Assembly (NCBI RefSeq): GCF_026914185.1 | Contig: NC_070571.1 | Span: 2,852,001 to 2,916,000 of the forward strand | Direction of reading: 5' to 3' | DNA from: Puccinia triticina | Taxonomy: Eukaryota; Basidiomycota; Pucciniomycetes; Pucciniales; Pucciniaceae | DNA length: 64,000 bases | In this document: piece by piece, positions 10,971 to 22,382 of the stretch | How the letters are laid out: the number at the start of each line of letters is the position of its first letter | Position numbering within the stretch: position 1 is the first letter of the stretch | Made by a program: the position numbers and the translations under genes | The notes under the pieces: generated by a model | Told to the model about the DNA's origin: nothing | The model's input: the letters and a program-made list of their open reading frames with translations, nothing else | The model's database searches: none

Positions 10971-12613
10971 AGTTAGCGGATAGCCGGGGGGGAAAGTGTC
11001 TGGTTTCAGCCAGCAGGCGGGAGCAGCCCAACCAGTCCTCCCTTTGGAGCTGGCAGGCGGGCGGCCATTGCGCTCTCTGCGAGACCAAGACCCTGCGGGG
11101 CGCTTCTCCAGAGAGGCTGTGTGAGCTTGCAAGCTTAACTACAGCAATAGCGAGAAAGCTTGCGGTTGGGGAGGCCCAAATTTTTGGCTGCTGAGTTCAG
11201 CCTCAAAGCGTGTATGTCACCTGTATGTCAGGAATGCAGTCAGAAGAAAAATCTTAGTTTCTTTCTTTTTAACTTTGGGGCCTGCAGGGTTGCACCATTG
11301 GAATCCTGGACTGATTTTGTGCCATTCCGGCTCCATGTTGCACCCCCCCCCCCCCCCCCCGCTGCCCCATTGTGAGTATCTTCCTACTACTCAGTTCACT
11401 ATGTGGCTCTGAAACCTACCCGAGAGGGTAGTTTGCCATATGTTTGAATAGTAAGGTTAAGATTTAAGATTGTCTCCATTGATAATAAGGTTTTTGATAG
11501 ACCGTTTTCCAAGAATGAATTACTTGGATTTGATAATAGTATATAAATGGTGAGGAAACTATGATATGGAATATCCCAATGGGAAAAGAAAGGAAAGGAG
11601 GAGAAGAGTAAACTCGGAGGAGCACAACATATAATGAAAAATTTGAACGACTCCCAATGACGACATCAAATTAGAAATACGTCATGAATCATGCAGATTG
11701 GATTTTCCCCATAATGACAACAAAAAAATACAGATCCCGATAAGCCTGAATAGAGCTTATATAATAAACGCATAATTATCAGCATAATGTTGCCATGCAT
11801 CCTTAACAAGTTGTTACACCCATGGCCGCTCTGGCACCCCCCTTGAGCCAACCCAGCCACCCAAAGGGGTTTTGACTGCCTGTACAGTGAAGCTGTACAG
11901 GCCTGTGGCTGAAATGCAGAAGTCATTTTCAGCCACACAAGCCCGCAAGCTTTCTTGCTTCTGCTGTAAGCCACTCGTGGTGAGTGGGTCTGGGCGGCAG
12001 CCCAGTCTCACCAGAGAGGCTTATGAACTTAAACACAAAGCTCGCGTGAGCCAAGCGTGACATAGAGGCCACTCTTCCTCTCCTGGTTTCTATGCCACTC
12101 ATCGGAATTTGTTTCTTTTTTTGTTTATCTGACAGCTTACCATCTTCTTGATTTTTCAGTATTTTCTTTATTGCTGTACTCTCACCCGTTCACATTTGAA
12201 GCTTGACAACAAGAAGTAGTATGGCTGCGCACGGTCCTTGTCCCATGATGCGCAGGCCAAATCCCAGTTTGAGATCATGAACTTCAATAATCTATTTCCA
12301 GTAGAAACAATCAAGAGTTTGCGCTAAAAATAATACTGAAAAATCCAGAACATGTAGAACTATGATGTATCAAAAACTTGAAAGATTATGTTGAGTGTTG
12401 AGAGTGTTGTGATGCAAAAAAGGCTGCTCCCAGCCAAACCTTGGAATCGGCTCACGCAAGAAAAGTGTTTTAGTATGCAAGGCCCTCCCTCCGGTGTGGT
12501 GGCCCCTCTCGTGGCCAGCTAGTCAGGAGCATCACCGCCGCCAGCAAGATCATCAAGACTCAAGTTTATTTTCACTTCCCAAGACTCAATTTCCACGCTG
12601 GGGTGGACAGAAA
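10971..12613. other. No supported gene; poly-C tract and short palindromes
   Basis: A run of 20 cytosines occupies 11341-11360. Small inverted repeats occur near 11880-11935, such as CCTGTACAG facing CTGTACAGG and GTGGCTGAAA facing TTTCAGCCAC. They suggest a degraded MITE, but no element boundary can be drawn. Open frames are short and lack domains. Confidence 0.4.
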
Positions 12614-12818
12614 TCCGTCATTGGGTCCCGCGACTCAATGAAAGTTGATTAGGTAATCCGTCATTGGGTCCCGCGACTCAATGAAAGTTGATTAGGTAAT
12701 CCGTCATTGGGTCCCGCGACTCAATGAAAGTTGATTAGGTAATCCGACATTGGGTCCCGCAACTCAATGAAAGTTGATTAGGTAATCCAACATTGGGTCT
12801 TGCGACTCAATGAAAGTT
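12614..12818 (+). repeat. 43-bp tandem repeat, 4.8 copies
   Basis: Units start at 12614, 12657, 12700, 12743 and 12786, exactly 43 bp apart. Each contains CATTGGGTCCCGCGACTCAA followed by TGAAAGTTGATTAGG. The first three are almost identical; the last two carry substitutions and the last is truncated at TGAAAGTT. Confidence 0.95.
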
Positions 12819-13645
12819 ATGGTGCAGTCCCGACTCCCCAGGCCTCAAGATCTCTTCTCATCACATTTCCACCTTCAACTGGCTCCCCTATCTCTCCTTT
12901 TCCTTCTGTCCATTTTCCCATCTCCCTTCCTTCTCAGTTCCCCATGCCTCTTCAGCTTTCTTGGTCCTAACACAGCGCCTGATGTGGGTTTATTTCCTTG
13001 TTTGTTTCTGATTTCTTTCTCTTCTGTTTGTTCTGCCTGTCTTGAGTGTTTTCTGTTTTCTCTTTCCTCTTTTTTATTTTCCTCCCTCTGGTTCTTTTCT
13101 TCCTGACTCATCACACTGTGTTTTCCTTAATTTTCCCTTGTGTTGTTTCCTTTCTTCTTTTTTATCTTGTTTGTTGTGAGTGTGTGCGCGTGTAGCGCGC
13201 GGAGGATGTGATGAAATGTATGCGACATGTCGCCCGGAGTCCAAGTTCAGCTCGAACTTGGATGATGGGTGGCCATGGCATTCTGATCCCCAGAATACGG
13301 TCCATCATCAGAGCTTAGAGATCCGATCTTCAGAGTCCAAACCTTCGAGCTCCGCTCGCCGAATCATCAGCATCAGAGTTTTCTAGATCCCCTTCCTTCC
13401 TCTTCCTTAAGATCACATTTCCCTTTCCCTCCAAACAAACAACCGCCGCCGCGGATCCAAAACCCCGGCGAACATCTCAAAACCACCCAACCACACAGCT
13501 ATCTCGAATCCTTTCAGCGCTCATCCCTACGGACCACCCACCACGAGGGCAGCCTAAACCGCACCTTCCCCTCACACGACTGCCTCCGCTTTTACGGACA
13601 GGAGTCCCTCACCGGTCAGGGTTGCTTTAGGACCCTGGCAAGCGC
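12819..13645. other. No supported gene; pyrimidine-rich stretch
   Basis: From 12830 to 13170 the plus strand is strongly pyrimidine-rich (CTT/CCT runs), which keeps a plus-strand frame open by composition. A small hairpin, CCAAGTTC facing GAACTTGG, lies at 13241-13261. No domain or splice structure is seen. Confidence 0.4.
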
Positions 13646-13877
13646 GGCCAGAGGGTACGCATGAAAATCAATTCAAAAATGGTGGGATTCATACATTTTT
13701 AAAAGATATTTTTGGCTTTTCTTGCCAACATTTACCACATTCTGAGGAGAAATTAGCAGTACATTATTCTCCCTTTAAGCGTACATGTGCCCATCTTTTC
13801 AGAATACATTTATTGTGTTTGGTTGTGAGCCAAAGGGGCTTGAAACATTCATACATTTTCATGCGTACCCTCTGGCC
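13646..13877. mobile_element. MITE with 23-bp perfect terminal inverted repeats
   Basis: GGCCAGAGGGTACGCATGAA and three further bases at 13646-13668 are matched exactly by their reverse complement at 13855-13877. The 232-bp element has no coding capacity. Subterminal sequences (GGATTCATACATTTT against ACATTCATACATTTT) also correspond. I could not identify a clear target-site duplication, so the superfamily is open. Confidence 0.75.
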
Positions 13878-13886
13878 CGAACTGAA

Positions 13887-14136
13887 CCACGTCCCTAGCT
13901 GCTGCGGGCGTGTGTCTTGTAAAGCAAGCCTCCGACAGCCCTCGGCAGGAGGGACTTGCGCCCTATTGCCCCTTTTTGCGCGGGCAAGATTCTAGAATTT
14001 GGTGGGAGGAATTTCCAACAGTGTGTAATTCCTTGCTACCAAAACCTTCTTGAGGTTGAATTTGGCGAGGCTGAAGACTGGATTCTGCCCGTCCAACCTG
14101 GAGAATTTGAGCCATCTCAATCCATTCCCTCCACTC

Positions 14137-14172
<36 letters not shown>

Positions 14173-14490
14173 ATCAAAAACACTGGATCTGTGGATTTTA
14201 CATGGAAACGGTCTGTGCTCAAGCACCTCAGTTCCACAGTTCTGTCCACAATAAAAGGTAGAGGGGATCAATGGGGGTAGAATAATTTCTACTCTTTTCT
14301 CCATCATCTTCTGCTGACCTTGAGCTAATCACATGGGAGTGGGTGTGACAGGTGAGCTATAGAAAAAATCAAGAAAGTACCCCAAAATTCCATTCTTGCT
14401 ACGCGAGCTTGGGGCGCTAGGGTCTAAGTCCCTCCTGACAGAGGCTTGCTTTGCAAGTTCAGCCCCAAAGTCTTGAGGGACTTTGTTAAG
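13887..14490. repeat. Two hairpin-family copies around a 34-base poly-A tract
   Basis: The segment 13895-14045 has the arm GGAGGGACTT near 13950 and recurs, inverted and diverged, at 43230-43410. The shared blocks are CTGCTGCGGGCGT, AAGCAAGCCTCCGA, CAGGAGGGACTTGCGC and GCCCCTTTTTG. A pure A run fills 14138-14171. A second copy at 14418-14487 (TAAGTCCCTCCTGACAGAGG ... AGGGACTTTGTTAAG) recurs inverted at 42331-42417. Neither copy codes for protein. Confidence 0.65.
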
Positions 14491-15573
14491 TTTGCCTCTG
14501 GCCGCGCTTGCCAGGGTCCTGTCGCTTTGCAACCAGGCTGCACGCCCGCACGGAGGCAAACTTAGCACAAGTCCCTCGCCTGCCGGGGGCCCGGCGCAAA
14601 GGTGCGACCTCCCATCAGGGAGGGACTTGCCAGGAATCCCTTATTCCTGGCGTGAGAGCCCCGCCTACAGCTCTTAGTTTGTGCAGGTGGCCAACTTTGT
14701 GCCCCCAAAAACCCGGCCCACTTCCCAAAAGAACTGATTCCGGGCCCGGATACCACAGAAAGGCCTGCTTCTCCTCTTTAATTTGGGGGCAGTCACAGGC
14801 TGATAGCACTTGGTTCATGGCCTGGAGAGCAGTTTGAAGAAGGCCTCTTTTTGAGCCTGCTGATGTAAGCAGGAACACAGTATTTGACTGCCTTTCAAGA
14901 GATCAAACCAGCTTTTGATCCAACACCCCATGCATTTACAAAACAATCCTCTCTCAATATTTTCCTCCGTGTTTGAAAACTTCAAATGCAAGGATCAGGC
15001 CTTATATTGGCAGCTACAAGGCCTCCTGAGCACTTCATAAGTCCAGAGGGGCAGCCTCAGCGGGCTGACAGCTGACTTACAAAAAAGGACAAAGTGAAAA
15101 AAAGCCTGATATGCAGGCTGATATTTCTTGGGCTCTCAGGCCAGATAGAGGTTGTTGAAGGTAAGCCTCTCTGTGAGACAGAGACCCAGCGGGTCTGCCT
15201 CACTGGGAGGCTTAGTTAAGCTCGGCACGGAGGCTGGGAGTCGGACTTGTGTTAAGGTTGGTAAGCTCGGCCTGCCCCGGGCCCTTTGCGCCGACCAAGC
15301 TGCGCAGGCCCGCCGCCTCCTCAGATAACTGTCATCCACACACTTCCCTGGCCTTCCCGCACGAGCCCACATCTTCCACCATCTCCAGGCGCATGCAGTC
15401 GAGGGAATCCCAGCGGCAACAAAGCGGCCGCCGGAGGGCCGGTCGCGCGGGCCTTCCTGGCCCTCCTCAGCACAGCGCCTTCCGAACTTGTGGAAGTCCC
15501 TCTTCTGCGGGCAGCCCTGGTCGCGGAGCAACTCCTCCAAAGGAGGGACTTGAGTCCAAAACTGACTTACAAC
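14491..15573. repeat. GC-rich repeat region with more hairpin arms; no gene
   Basis: Further AAGTCCCTC and GGAGGGACTT arms occur near 14570, 14623 and 15541. The word GGCCGCGCTTGCCAGGGTCC near 14500 also occurs inverted at 13631-13650. Long open frames near 15136-15750 exist on both strands, as expected for GC-rich DNA, and none shows a domain. Confidence 0.45.
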
Positions 15574-16122
15574 CGTGTCACGGTTGGCCAGTTTTGGTGT
15601 AGCCGACTTTTGGACGGCTTCACCTCTTGTATATCCATCTCCCCGGAGGTAAAAAGTTGGGTCAGAGATAGAGGAGGATGGTGCGGACCTCCTCATCCAC
15701 TTTTCAAAAGAAAATATTGAAAATTGGACCAGCAGGAATTTTTTCAAGATTTTGAAAATCTGAAAATCTGACTCTTCAGGATTGAACTGAAGTTGATTCT
15801 TGGCTTCTCAACCAGGATCCCTCCTTCACAAAATTCCTCAAAACAATTTTGTTTACTATCCTGGGATGGCCATCTTGTCCTCTATTGATTACATAAGGAA
15901 TCGTTTGGTTTGAAGAAAAAAAAACCAAGTCATGTTGAACTAAAATTGGCTTGTAAAAAATCCTACACATACAATTTTTGAAAAATTCAAAATCCTTCTT
16001 GATGGGGATGAAGAACCCCATCTTGGGCACACCCTGCCCAACATTATTATTGACTGGGTATTTGGGTGTATGTTATAGGATTTTTACAAAAAAAAGGACC
16101 TCAGAAGCCCAACCGTGACACG
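15574..16122. mobile_element. 549-bp non-autonomous DNA element with 14-bp inverted repeats
   Basis: CGTGTCACGGTTGG opens the element at 15574, and its reverse complement CCAACCGTGACACG closes it at 16122. The interior is AT-rich with no transposase. No clear target duplication is visible, so the boundaries rest on the inverted repeats alone. Confidence 0.5.
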
Positions 16123-16655
16123 CGAGCATGCGCATTTTAGACACAAGCCTCTCCCGCACTTCGTGCCTTCGACGGAGAGGCTGTACACGCTCGAGCGCCT
16201 TCCCTGTCCCGACACCCTATATCGCACATCCTCCACTCACTACACTCACTACACCCCACACACACTCAAACACACTCAAACACACACACACACACACACA
16301 AACACACACACGCTTAAACACGCAAGCCCAAAGCCCGAAGCACGCGCCGGGCGCCCAAGCCAGGCCCAGCCTTGAAGCCAAAAAAGCGCACTAAACCATT
16401 ACGAAGTATATATAAGTAAAAGGACAACGGAGGAGGAGATAAATACGCGCCGGCGTGCTGCCGGCGCGGGGCGAGGGGGCGGTGCCCAGAGGGACAGCGA
16501 GGGAGACAGGCCGACGGTCCGACGCCGAGGGCGGGGGGAGAGTAAAGTACATCGGGGTGGGGGGGGGGGGGGTCCTTGGACGAGGTTTTGGGGAGAGAGA
16601 GAGAGCGGGAGACGAGGCCGAGGGCGTGACTGATCCGGGGGGGGGGGGGGGGGGG
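16123..16655. repeat. CA-rich microsatellite and 3' flank of the CON7-like gene
   Basis: The stretch 16248-16325 is dominated by ACAC and CTCAAACACAC repeats. The rest is the downstream flank of the minus-strand gene ending at 16656. It contains G runs of 14 (16559-16572) and 19 (16637-16655). No gene is seen. Confidence 0.6.
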
Positions 16656-18779
16656 TTAACACGAGTGGTGGACGGACGAGGCGGGGGGAAGGAGGGGGTG
16701 AGCGAGAGACGGGGTGAGGGGCTGCAGCGGGTGGGGGTCGCCGGGGTGGGGGAGGAAGTACTCGGGGTGCTCGGGGATGGCGGGAGCCCGGGGGCCGGGC
16801 CATTCGGCGCCGGACGTCGGCGGGGGGAGCCGGAAGTGGGCCGGGAAGGAGGCGCGGCCGGCGGAGCTGGCCGGGCTGCTCTCCGAGCTCAGCCCCGGCG
16901 GCCTGCCCGCTCCGTACTCCTGCGTCGCGTACTCCTGCGAGGCGTACTCTTGCGTGGCGTACTCCTGCGGTGCGTACTCCTGGGAGGCGTACTCCTGCGG
17001 CCCGGCCGTAGGGGTGGGGTGTTTGAGGGCGGCGGCGCGGGCCTCGGCCTCGGCCTTCTTGCGTGCGCGCCACTCCTTGCGGATCTCCTTGAACTCTGTC
17101 GGACACAGAAGGGTCAGCCAGGATGAGAGTGGGAGGGGGGGGTGGGGGCGGACCTTGGGGGAGCCGTTTGGGGCCGTGTTTCTGCATGGAGATGTGGGCG
17201 TTGAGGTGGTTGAGGGTGCCGTAGGCCTTGGAGCATCCGGGGTAGTTGCAGTCGTAGAGGCGCTCGACCTGCGAATGCGTGGGTCAGCGAGACATCTAAG
17301 GGGAAGGGGGGGGGGGAGGGGGGGGAAACGGACCTCGTCGAACCTCCGGCGGGCGCGTTTGCGCGGGGCGCCGGGGAGGATGTTGAAGTTGTAGAGCCGG
17401 TCGTGGGCGTCGAGGGCGCCGGGGCCATGGGAGTACTGGGCGGCGGTGGGGGCGTAGATGTGGGAGGAGTGGTTGGGGAAGATGTGGGGGCGGGAGGGGA
17501 AGGGCTGGAGGGCGTTGAAGGCGGCGGGGTCGAAGAAGCCGGGGTAGCCGGTGTTGGGGCGTTGCGGGTGGGGGCGACGGTCGAGGAGGCCGAAGGCGGA
17601 GGAGGTACCGGCGTGGGTGCTGGGGCGCAGGGTGTGGAAGACGGAGCTGGGGGGCAGGGCGTGGATGTAGCCGAGGGCGGGGTCGGGGTCGGAGGCCGAG
17701 CCGGGCGACTCGGGCGAGCTGTCGGCCGAGTGTGCGGGCGGGCCGCCGGCGCGCAGGGGCGAGACGGGGCGCGGGGGGTCCTGGTGCAGGCCCAAGTCCG
17801 GGTCCGAGGAGGCCGCGGAGGAGCCGTGGTTTGCGGGCATCCCGGGGGGCGAGGGGTGGCGGAGGCTGGGGAAGTCTGCAGACAGCGTCTTCGCCAGCGG
17901 CGCGGCGGACAGACTGGCGGGGTGGAGCGAGTAGGCTGGAGGCGCACAAAAACAAGGGGGAGGGGGGGATCAGGAGCCGCGGCGATAGGCGGGGCAAAGA
18001 AGAGACTCACGCGAGGCCTGGCCGAAGAGGCCCAGATGGGCAGACGCAAAGTCGAGCGCGTCCGGCAGAGGGTGGTGGCTGGCGACCCAGGCGGCGCCGG
18101 GCGCGGTCATAGGGCGGGACTGGTGAAGGTTGACGGCTGGTGGGGCGATAGCCGAGGGAGATTACGCGGAGCGCAGGGGGTGGGTTAGTGGGCGATGTTT
18201 GGGATGGGGGGGGGGGGGGGGGGGGGAAGCACGCGGAAAGCAGGGCTCACCGCAGTTGGACGTCTGGGCAGGGGCAGGCAGGGGGGAGGAGGGGTGGGCG
18301 GAGCGGGGTTGAGGGTTGGGGAAGGAGGCGCGGGGGGCCGAGCTGAGCAGGTGGTGGTGTTGGTGGTGGTGGTGGTGGTGGGCGAGTGCATGATGGGCAG
18401 GGGTCTGAGGGTTATTGTTGTGGAGGCCTGAGCTCGAGTAGGGGCGATCGGAGAGGGAGGAGGCGGAGGTGGGTGGATGGTGGTTGTTGTTGGGCGAGAG
18501 GTGGGCGGCGGCGGCGGCGGAGGAGGGGGTGGTGGAGGAGGAGGCGGGGGAGACGGAGGGGACGCAGAAGGCGAAGGGCCCGGCGGTGCCGGGTCTGGTG
18601 GCCGAGGAGGGCCCGGTAGTCGTGGGGGAGGCGGAGTGGGGGTCGCGGGGGTGGAGGTCGAACTGGGCGCGGTGGCCGTCGAGGTCGGTGACGATCGAGG
18701 CGAGCAGGTGCTGCTGGCTGGCGGGCTTGGGGGGGACGGTGAAGGCGAAGAAGGCCTCGTGGGGCTGGTGCTGCTGCAT
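16656..18779 (-). CDS. CON7: CON7-like C2H2 zinc-finger transcription factor
   Basis: A five-exon gene predicts a 603-residue nuclear transcription factor. Exons are 18779-18251, 18136-18011, 17935-17334, 17268-17154 and 17095-16656; all phases agree and the total is 1812 nt. Exon 3 ends in a basic stretch (RKRARRRFDE). Exon 4 encodes one C2H2 finger, with Cys426, Cys431, His444 and His450 inside CSKAYGTLNHLNAH. Exon 5 opens with EFKEIRKEWRARKK. This finger-plus-extension order is the signature of fungal Con7 regulators, which in Magnaporthe control conidiation and appressorium formation. Residues 491-519 are six tandem QEYA[S/P/T]-type pentapeptides, and His- and Pro-rich tracts fill the N-terminus. 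Introns carry long C runs on the coding strand, up to 21 bases. The first ATG and intron 1 are the least certain parts. The regulatory targets here are unknown. Confidence 0.82.
16914..17005 (-). repeat. 15-bp coding minisatellite (QEYA pentapeptides)
   Basis: Inside the last exon of the CON7-like gene a 15-bp unit (GCGTACTCCTGCGTC and variants on the plus strand) repeats six times without breaking frame. It encodes QEYAS, QEYAP, QEYAT, QEYAS, QEYAT and QEYG. Copies differ mainly at the last residue. Confidence 0.85.
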
Positions 18780-20864
18780 GACTACACGACCACGACCATC
18801 ATCAGCAGCAGCGGGATGGAGGGGGATGGAGGGGTGATTATAAGTGCGGGACGGCGGGAGTTTCAGCTCTGGCGGGTGGCCATTCAGTTGGGCTGAGACA
18901 GTGGACCCAAGCCCTGGCGCGAGTCGCAGGGGATGGACGGGGGGAGTGTGGACGCACCTGAGGGGGCCGCTGGTCGTTTCAGGGAGTGCGGGGTGTGTTC
19001 TTAAGCTGGGACGGTGTATGTATGTAGTGAGGATCGAGGCGGGAGTTTTAAGAGGAGGTCAGAGGGTGGGAGGGAGTGGCCGATCAGGCACGCGGTCCCC
19101 AGCTGGGCCTGAGCGAGCAGCAAGCTGAGAGAGAGAGAGAGAGGCAGAGAGAGAGGGGCGAGCCGAGCTCGAGCGAGAGTGCTTCTTGTCTTCGTGGCGC
19201 CGGCTGGGAGTGGGCGGATCAAGGGAACACTTCACTCCCCATTTGACTTGCGCATGCTGATGATTATTATTGCTATGCACTTGAGCACACACACACATAC
19301 ATAACCCATACACCCATCCATCCATCACAGCTGCTCAGCCATGCATACATATGTATTACATATAAACACGCGAGCGCTCAATCAGGAGCTTCCAGCCGCC
19401 GCCCCCGGACAGGCCTGCGCCAAACACATCCACACTCACACCTCGCCAGCGGCGGCGGACAAGGCGCCAGCCCTTCGCAGGCTACATACATACATCCGGG
19501 CGGGCCCAGCGCCGGCGGCCAAACAGGGCATCCATCGGCTGTCTGGCGTCTGGGCTGGCGAAGCCCGCCGATGGCCCGAGCGGATTGTGGGGGTAGGGCA
19601 GGAGAGAGGGGTCTCTGGATCGCCCGTGTGGCGCTGTTTGGCCCTGTGGGCACACACTGGCGGATGGGCGCCGGGCCCGGCCCGGGCGCCGTAGCCGACA
19701 GCGCCCATAAGCCGGCCCTCCTGCCCCCCTCTCTCTCTGCACCCACAGGCCTCTCAGGAGACGTCTGGGACGGCTCCCCGGCTGCGGCCCCCGGCGGCGT
19801 GCGCAGCCAGAATTGCTGCCCGCCGAGAACGAGATACGTCATTGGGGGCAGCAGACCGAGCTGGCGGAGCGGCCGCGGCCGACAGATCTTCTGGCGCCGG
19901 GCGAGGCACGCAAGCAGATCGGAGATCGGCGATCGCGCGGCGGACGTAACGCGGGGAGAGAGCCCCACTCTGCCCCCCCCCCCCCCCCCCCCCCCCCTCT
20001 TGCCCATGCGTCGAAGCACGGGTGAGGGAACACTCGGCCCGGGTGCGTGGGGCGGCCCGGGCGAGGACTGCGGCTGGACTAGGAAGAAGGCCTGTGTGTC
20101 CGGCCACATGGGCAGACGGTCTTGGACTCTGGCCGTCGGCCCCGGGAGGAGGCCCGCCCCACTCCTCGGCCACTGTCCCGGCCCAGGGGGCTCGGCCGGG
20201 GTCCAGTGGGGGTGAGCTGTGGCGGCTGGGCGAGAGGAGGATGGCGGGGATGGGGCGCCCTCCGGAGACCGAGGCCACAACACTCTCGCAGATTCAGGAA
20301 AACAGGTCGGTGGCCAGGCCAGGCCTCGGCCTGACTAAGGCTTGCGGCGAGTGGCAGGGAAAGATGTCCGGCTCAGACTGAGCTTGCTCAACACGCCCGT
20401 CCATGCGCCTCCTGATCTCTTTCTATTTCGCCCCACAGACGGGTGGGAATGAACCCTGTTCCCACCCTTGGAGGGGGAAGGTGCCAGCATGAAGTGCGGT
20501 TTTCCCATTTGAGAGGTTTGGGCCGGGTGCCCCCTGTCTCCACAAGCAATTAACCTGCGGTGGCTTCTCTAGTCTCGTCGAGTGAGTGCCAGAGCTGGAT
20601 TTTATGCAAGTTGTGGTTGGCTGTGGGCCTGATGTGTCATCCCTAAATGAAGAGACTTGCAAAAACAACTCCCAAAAATTCAGGAAACCACTCCCATACG
20701 TCGCCGGGATCAAATCGCGACCGGGTCCGGACGTCAACCTAGCCCCCTTTTTTGGGCTACAGCTTTTTTTTGGGAGTTGTTTTCCTATAATGGATTATTT
20801 TTTGGTCTTACTTCACGCACTGCGGAAAACTCTTTGCGCACTGAAGGGGTTGTTGTCTCAATTA
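18780..20864. other. GC-rich upstream region of the CON7-like gene; no supported gene
   Basis: High GC content leaves several long frames open on both strands between 19378 and 20300, but they overlap one another and show no domain. A run of 25 cytosines lies at 19973-19997 and GA repeats at 19124-19157. The region probably holds the CON7-like promoter and 5' leader. No TATA element could be assigned with confidence. Confidence 0.4.
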
Positions 20865-21049
20865 TGGTGTTCAAAGTTGGTTTGCATAATTTTATGCATG
20901 CATAAATCATAAAATCATAAAAATACTTTGGTGAGGAAATTTTGTATTACATAATCAGACAGTCATATCCCCTGCAAAAAGGATTTTATGATTTTATGAT
21001 TTATGCATGCATAAAATTATGCAAACCAACTTTGAACACTTGAATACCA
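20865..21049. mobile_element. TA-flanked MITE with long inverted repeats
   Basis: The 185-bp element is almost entirely a palindrome. TGTTCAAAGTTGGTTTGCAT, continuing through TATGCATGCATAAATC, in the left arm is matched by the right arm over about 55 bp. It is bounded by TGGT..ACCA and flanked by TA on both sides (20863-20864 and 21050-21051), as in Tc1/mariner-type MITEs. A related element with the same TGGTGTTCAAA ends lies at 40930-41086. Confidence 0.85.
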
Positions 21050-21476
21050 TAAATGTCCAGCCCCCTGTGCATGCTTCTGCCACAGCTCTTTGCGCACTGT
21101 GTGTCCCCCCAGAAAAAACTGCTTGCCTTTTGTGAGATATTTTTAGATAAATCAATAGAATGCCTTTTTATGATCCCCCAAAAAAATAATCAAGTCAGTT
21201 AGGGGTCTCCTTGAGCCTAGAGATAATTGACATGAAAAAATCATATTTTGATCCAGCAAGCATTAAAAATGCCGCTTCCTGTGACCCAGTAGCCACAAAA
21301 GCTTCACAGTATGATAGTTCATGTGTAATTTCACAGCCTGATAATTTTTTGAATTTTCACCAGCTTTCCTGTATGTCAAATAGGTATTGCTGCACTTTAG
21401 GCATGTTGGGGTGTCAGAATTTGAGCTTCATAGTCCGCTTGCTTTCTCTTCCTTCCTTCCTGTCTGGACTTGTGTC

Positions 21477-22077
21477 AGGACCCCAGCAAGCCCCTACTAG
21501 ACACCCTTACGTGATACCCCGGGAATTTGCCATTTTGAAACAGCTGTAGTTTTGATTCTTTGGAGAGAACCAACGGTTTGAAACCAACTACGTCAGTAAG
21601 TTCAATTTTGCAAATTTTGGCATAGTGGATTGAAACAAGTTACGTAAGTAACATCTGCAGCCATTTGTGGGGGTTTTGGATAAGAAAAGTGCAAAATTGA
21701 TGTTCTGGTTATCATTGCTGGTGTATTGATTAAAATCAACAAAAAATCACTTTTAGAAGCCTTTCAGACCTTCCTCAACCCCTATAACGTAACATGGGAG
21801 CAGGAGAGAACAGGGAGGAACTAATATGTATGCACATAATGTTTGCACCTTTAAGCACAAAAGCAAATTGAAACAAAACACGTAAGTATGTCATTTTTTC
21901 CCTTGGAAGGGAAGACCAGATTGAAACAGGGTACGTCAGTATGTCCCAGAAGAAAAAATTCCCAGAACTGTCCATTTGAAACAAGTTTCACAGGTTTACG
22001 TAAGTATAATTTTTGCCAAAAAAAACATTTTGAAACAATTTACGTAAGGGTGTCTAGTAGGGGCTTGCCGGGGTCCT
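21477..22077. mobile_element. hAT-like non-autonomous transposon with 8-bp target duplication
   Basis: A 601-bp element begins AGGACCCCAGCAAGCCCC and ends with the near-perfect reverse complement over about 36 bp (one mismatch near the end). It is flanked by the direct repeat CTTGTGTC at 21469-21476 and 22078-22085, the 8-bp duplication of hAT insertions. Inside are at least six copies of a subterminal motif of the form TTGAAAC..TACGTAAGTA (21577, 21629, 21868, 21920, 21975, 22029), plausibly transposase-binding sites. It has no transposase. Confidence 0.85.
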
Positions 22078-22382
22078 CTTGTGTCCTCTTTACCTGGCTG
22101 ACCAAGTGGTCAAATCCTGTCCTGTCCTGTTTGACCAAGTGGTCCCCTGTTCCTAAGGATGCCTATTGGGCGGTGTGGTACTCAAAAATGTGAAAAATCA
22201 AAAGTTTTTCTCATGTACACATAGAAGGCCTCAAGATACCATCCATTGGACACCATAAATGGGCACCATGGCTAAAGTAACCCCTATTCCCCACTGGAAG
22301 CATCACTGAATCCCCACTACACTGGGAGTTAGACCCTTTGGACAACATGTAGCACCCAGTCAACCACCTGCCAGGCGCCTCA

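Noticed and set aside
14138..14171. Poly-A tract as the tail of a LINE or processed pseudogene
   Set aside because: No target duplication, no reverse-transcriptase or cDNA-like sequence upstream. It sits between hairpin-family copies.
15136..15747. 203-codon minus-strand frame
   Set aside because: It spans hairpin-family copies and the left end of a transposon-like element, and has no domain or signal peptide.
17114..18188. Long overlapping open frames (up to 311 codons) in the GC-rich 17-18 kb region
   Set aside because: They are shadows of the CON7-like exons in other frames or the opposite strand. Their Pro/Gly-rich products have no domain, and the spliced minus-strand gene explains the region.
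19378..20283. 301-codon minus-strand frame in GC-rich DNA
   Set aside because: Five other long frames overlap it on both strands. It contains a poly-Gly run from a C homopolymer and shows no domain.
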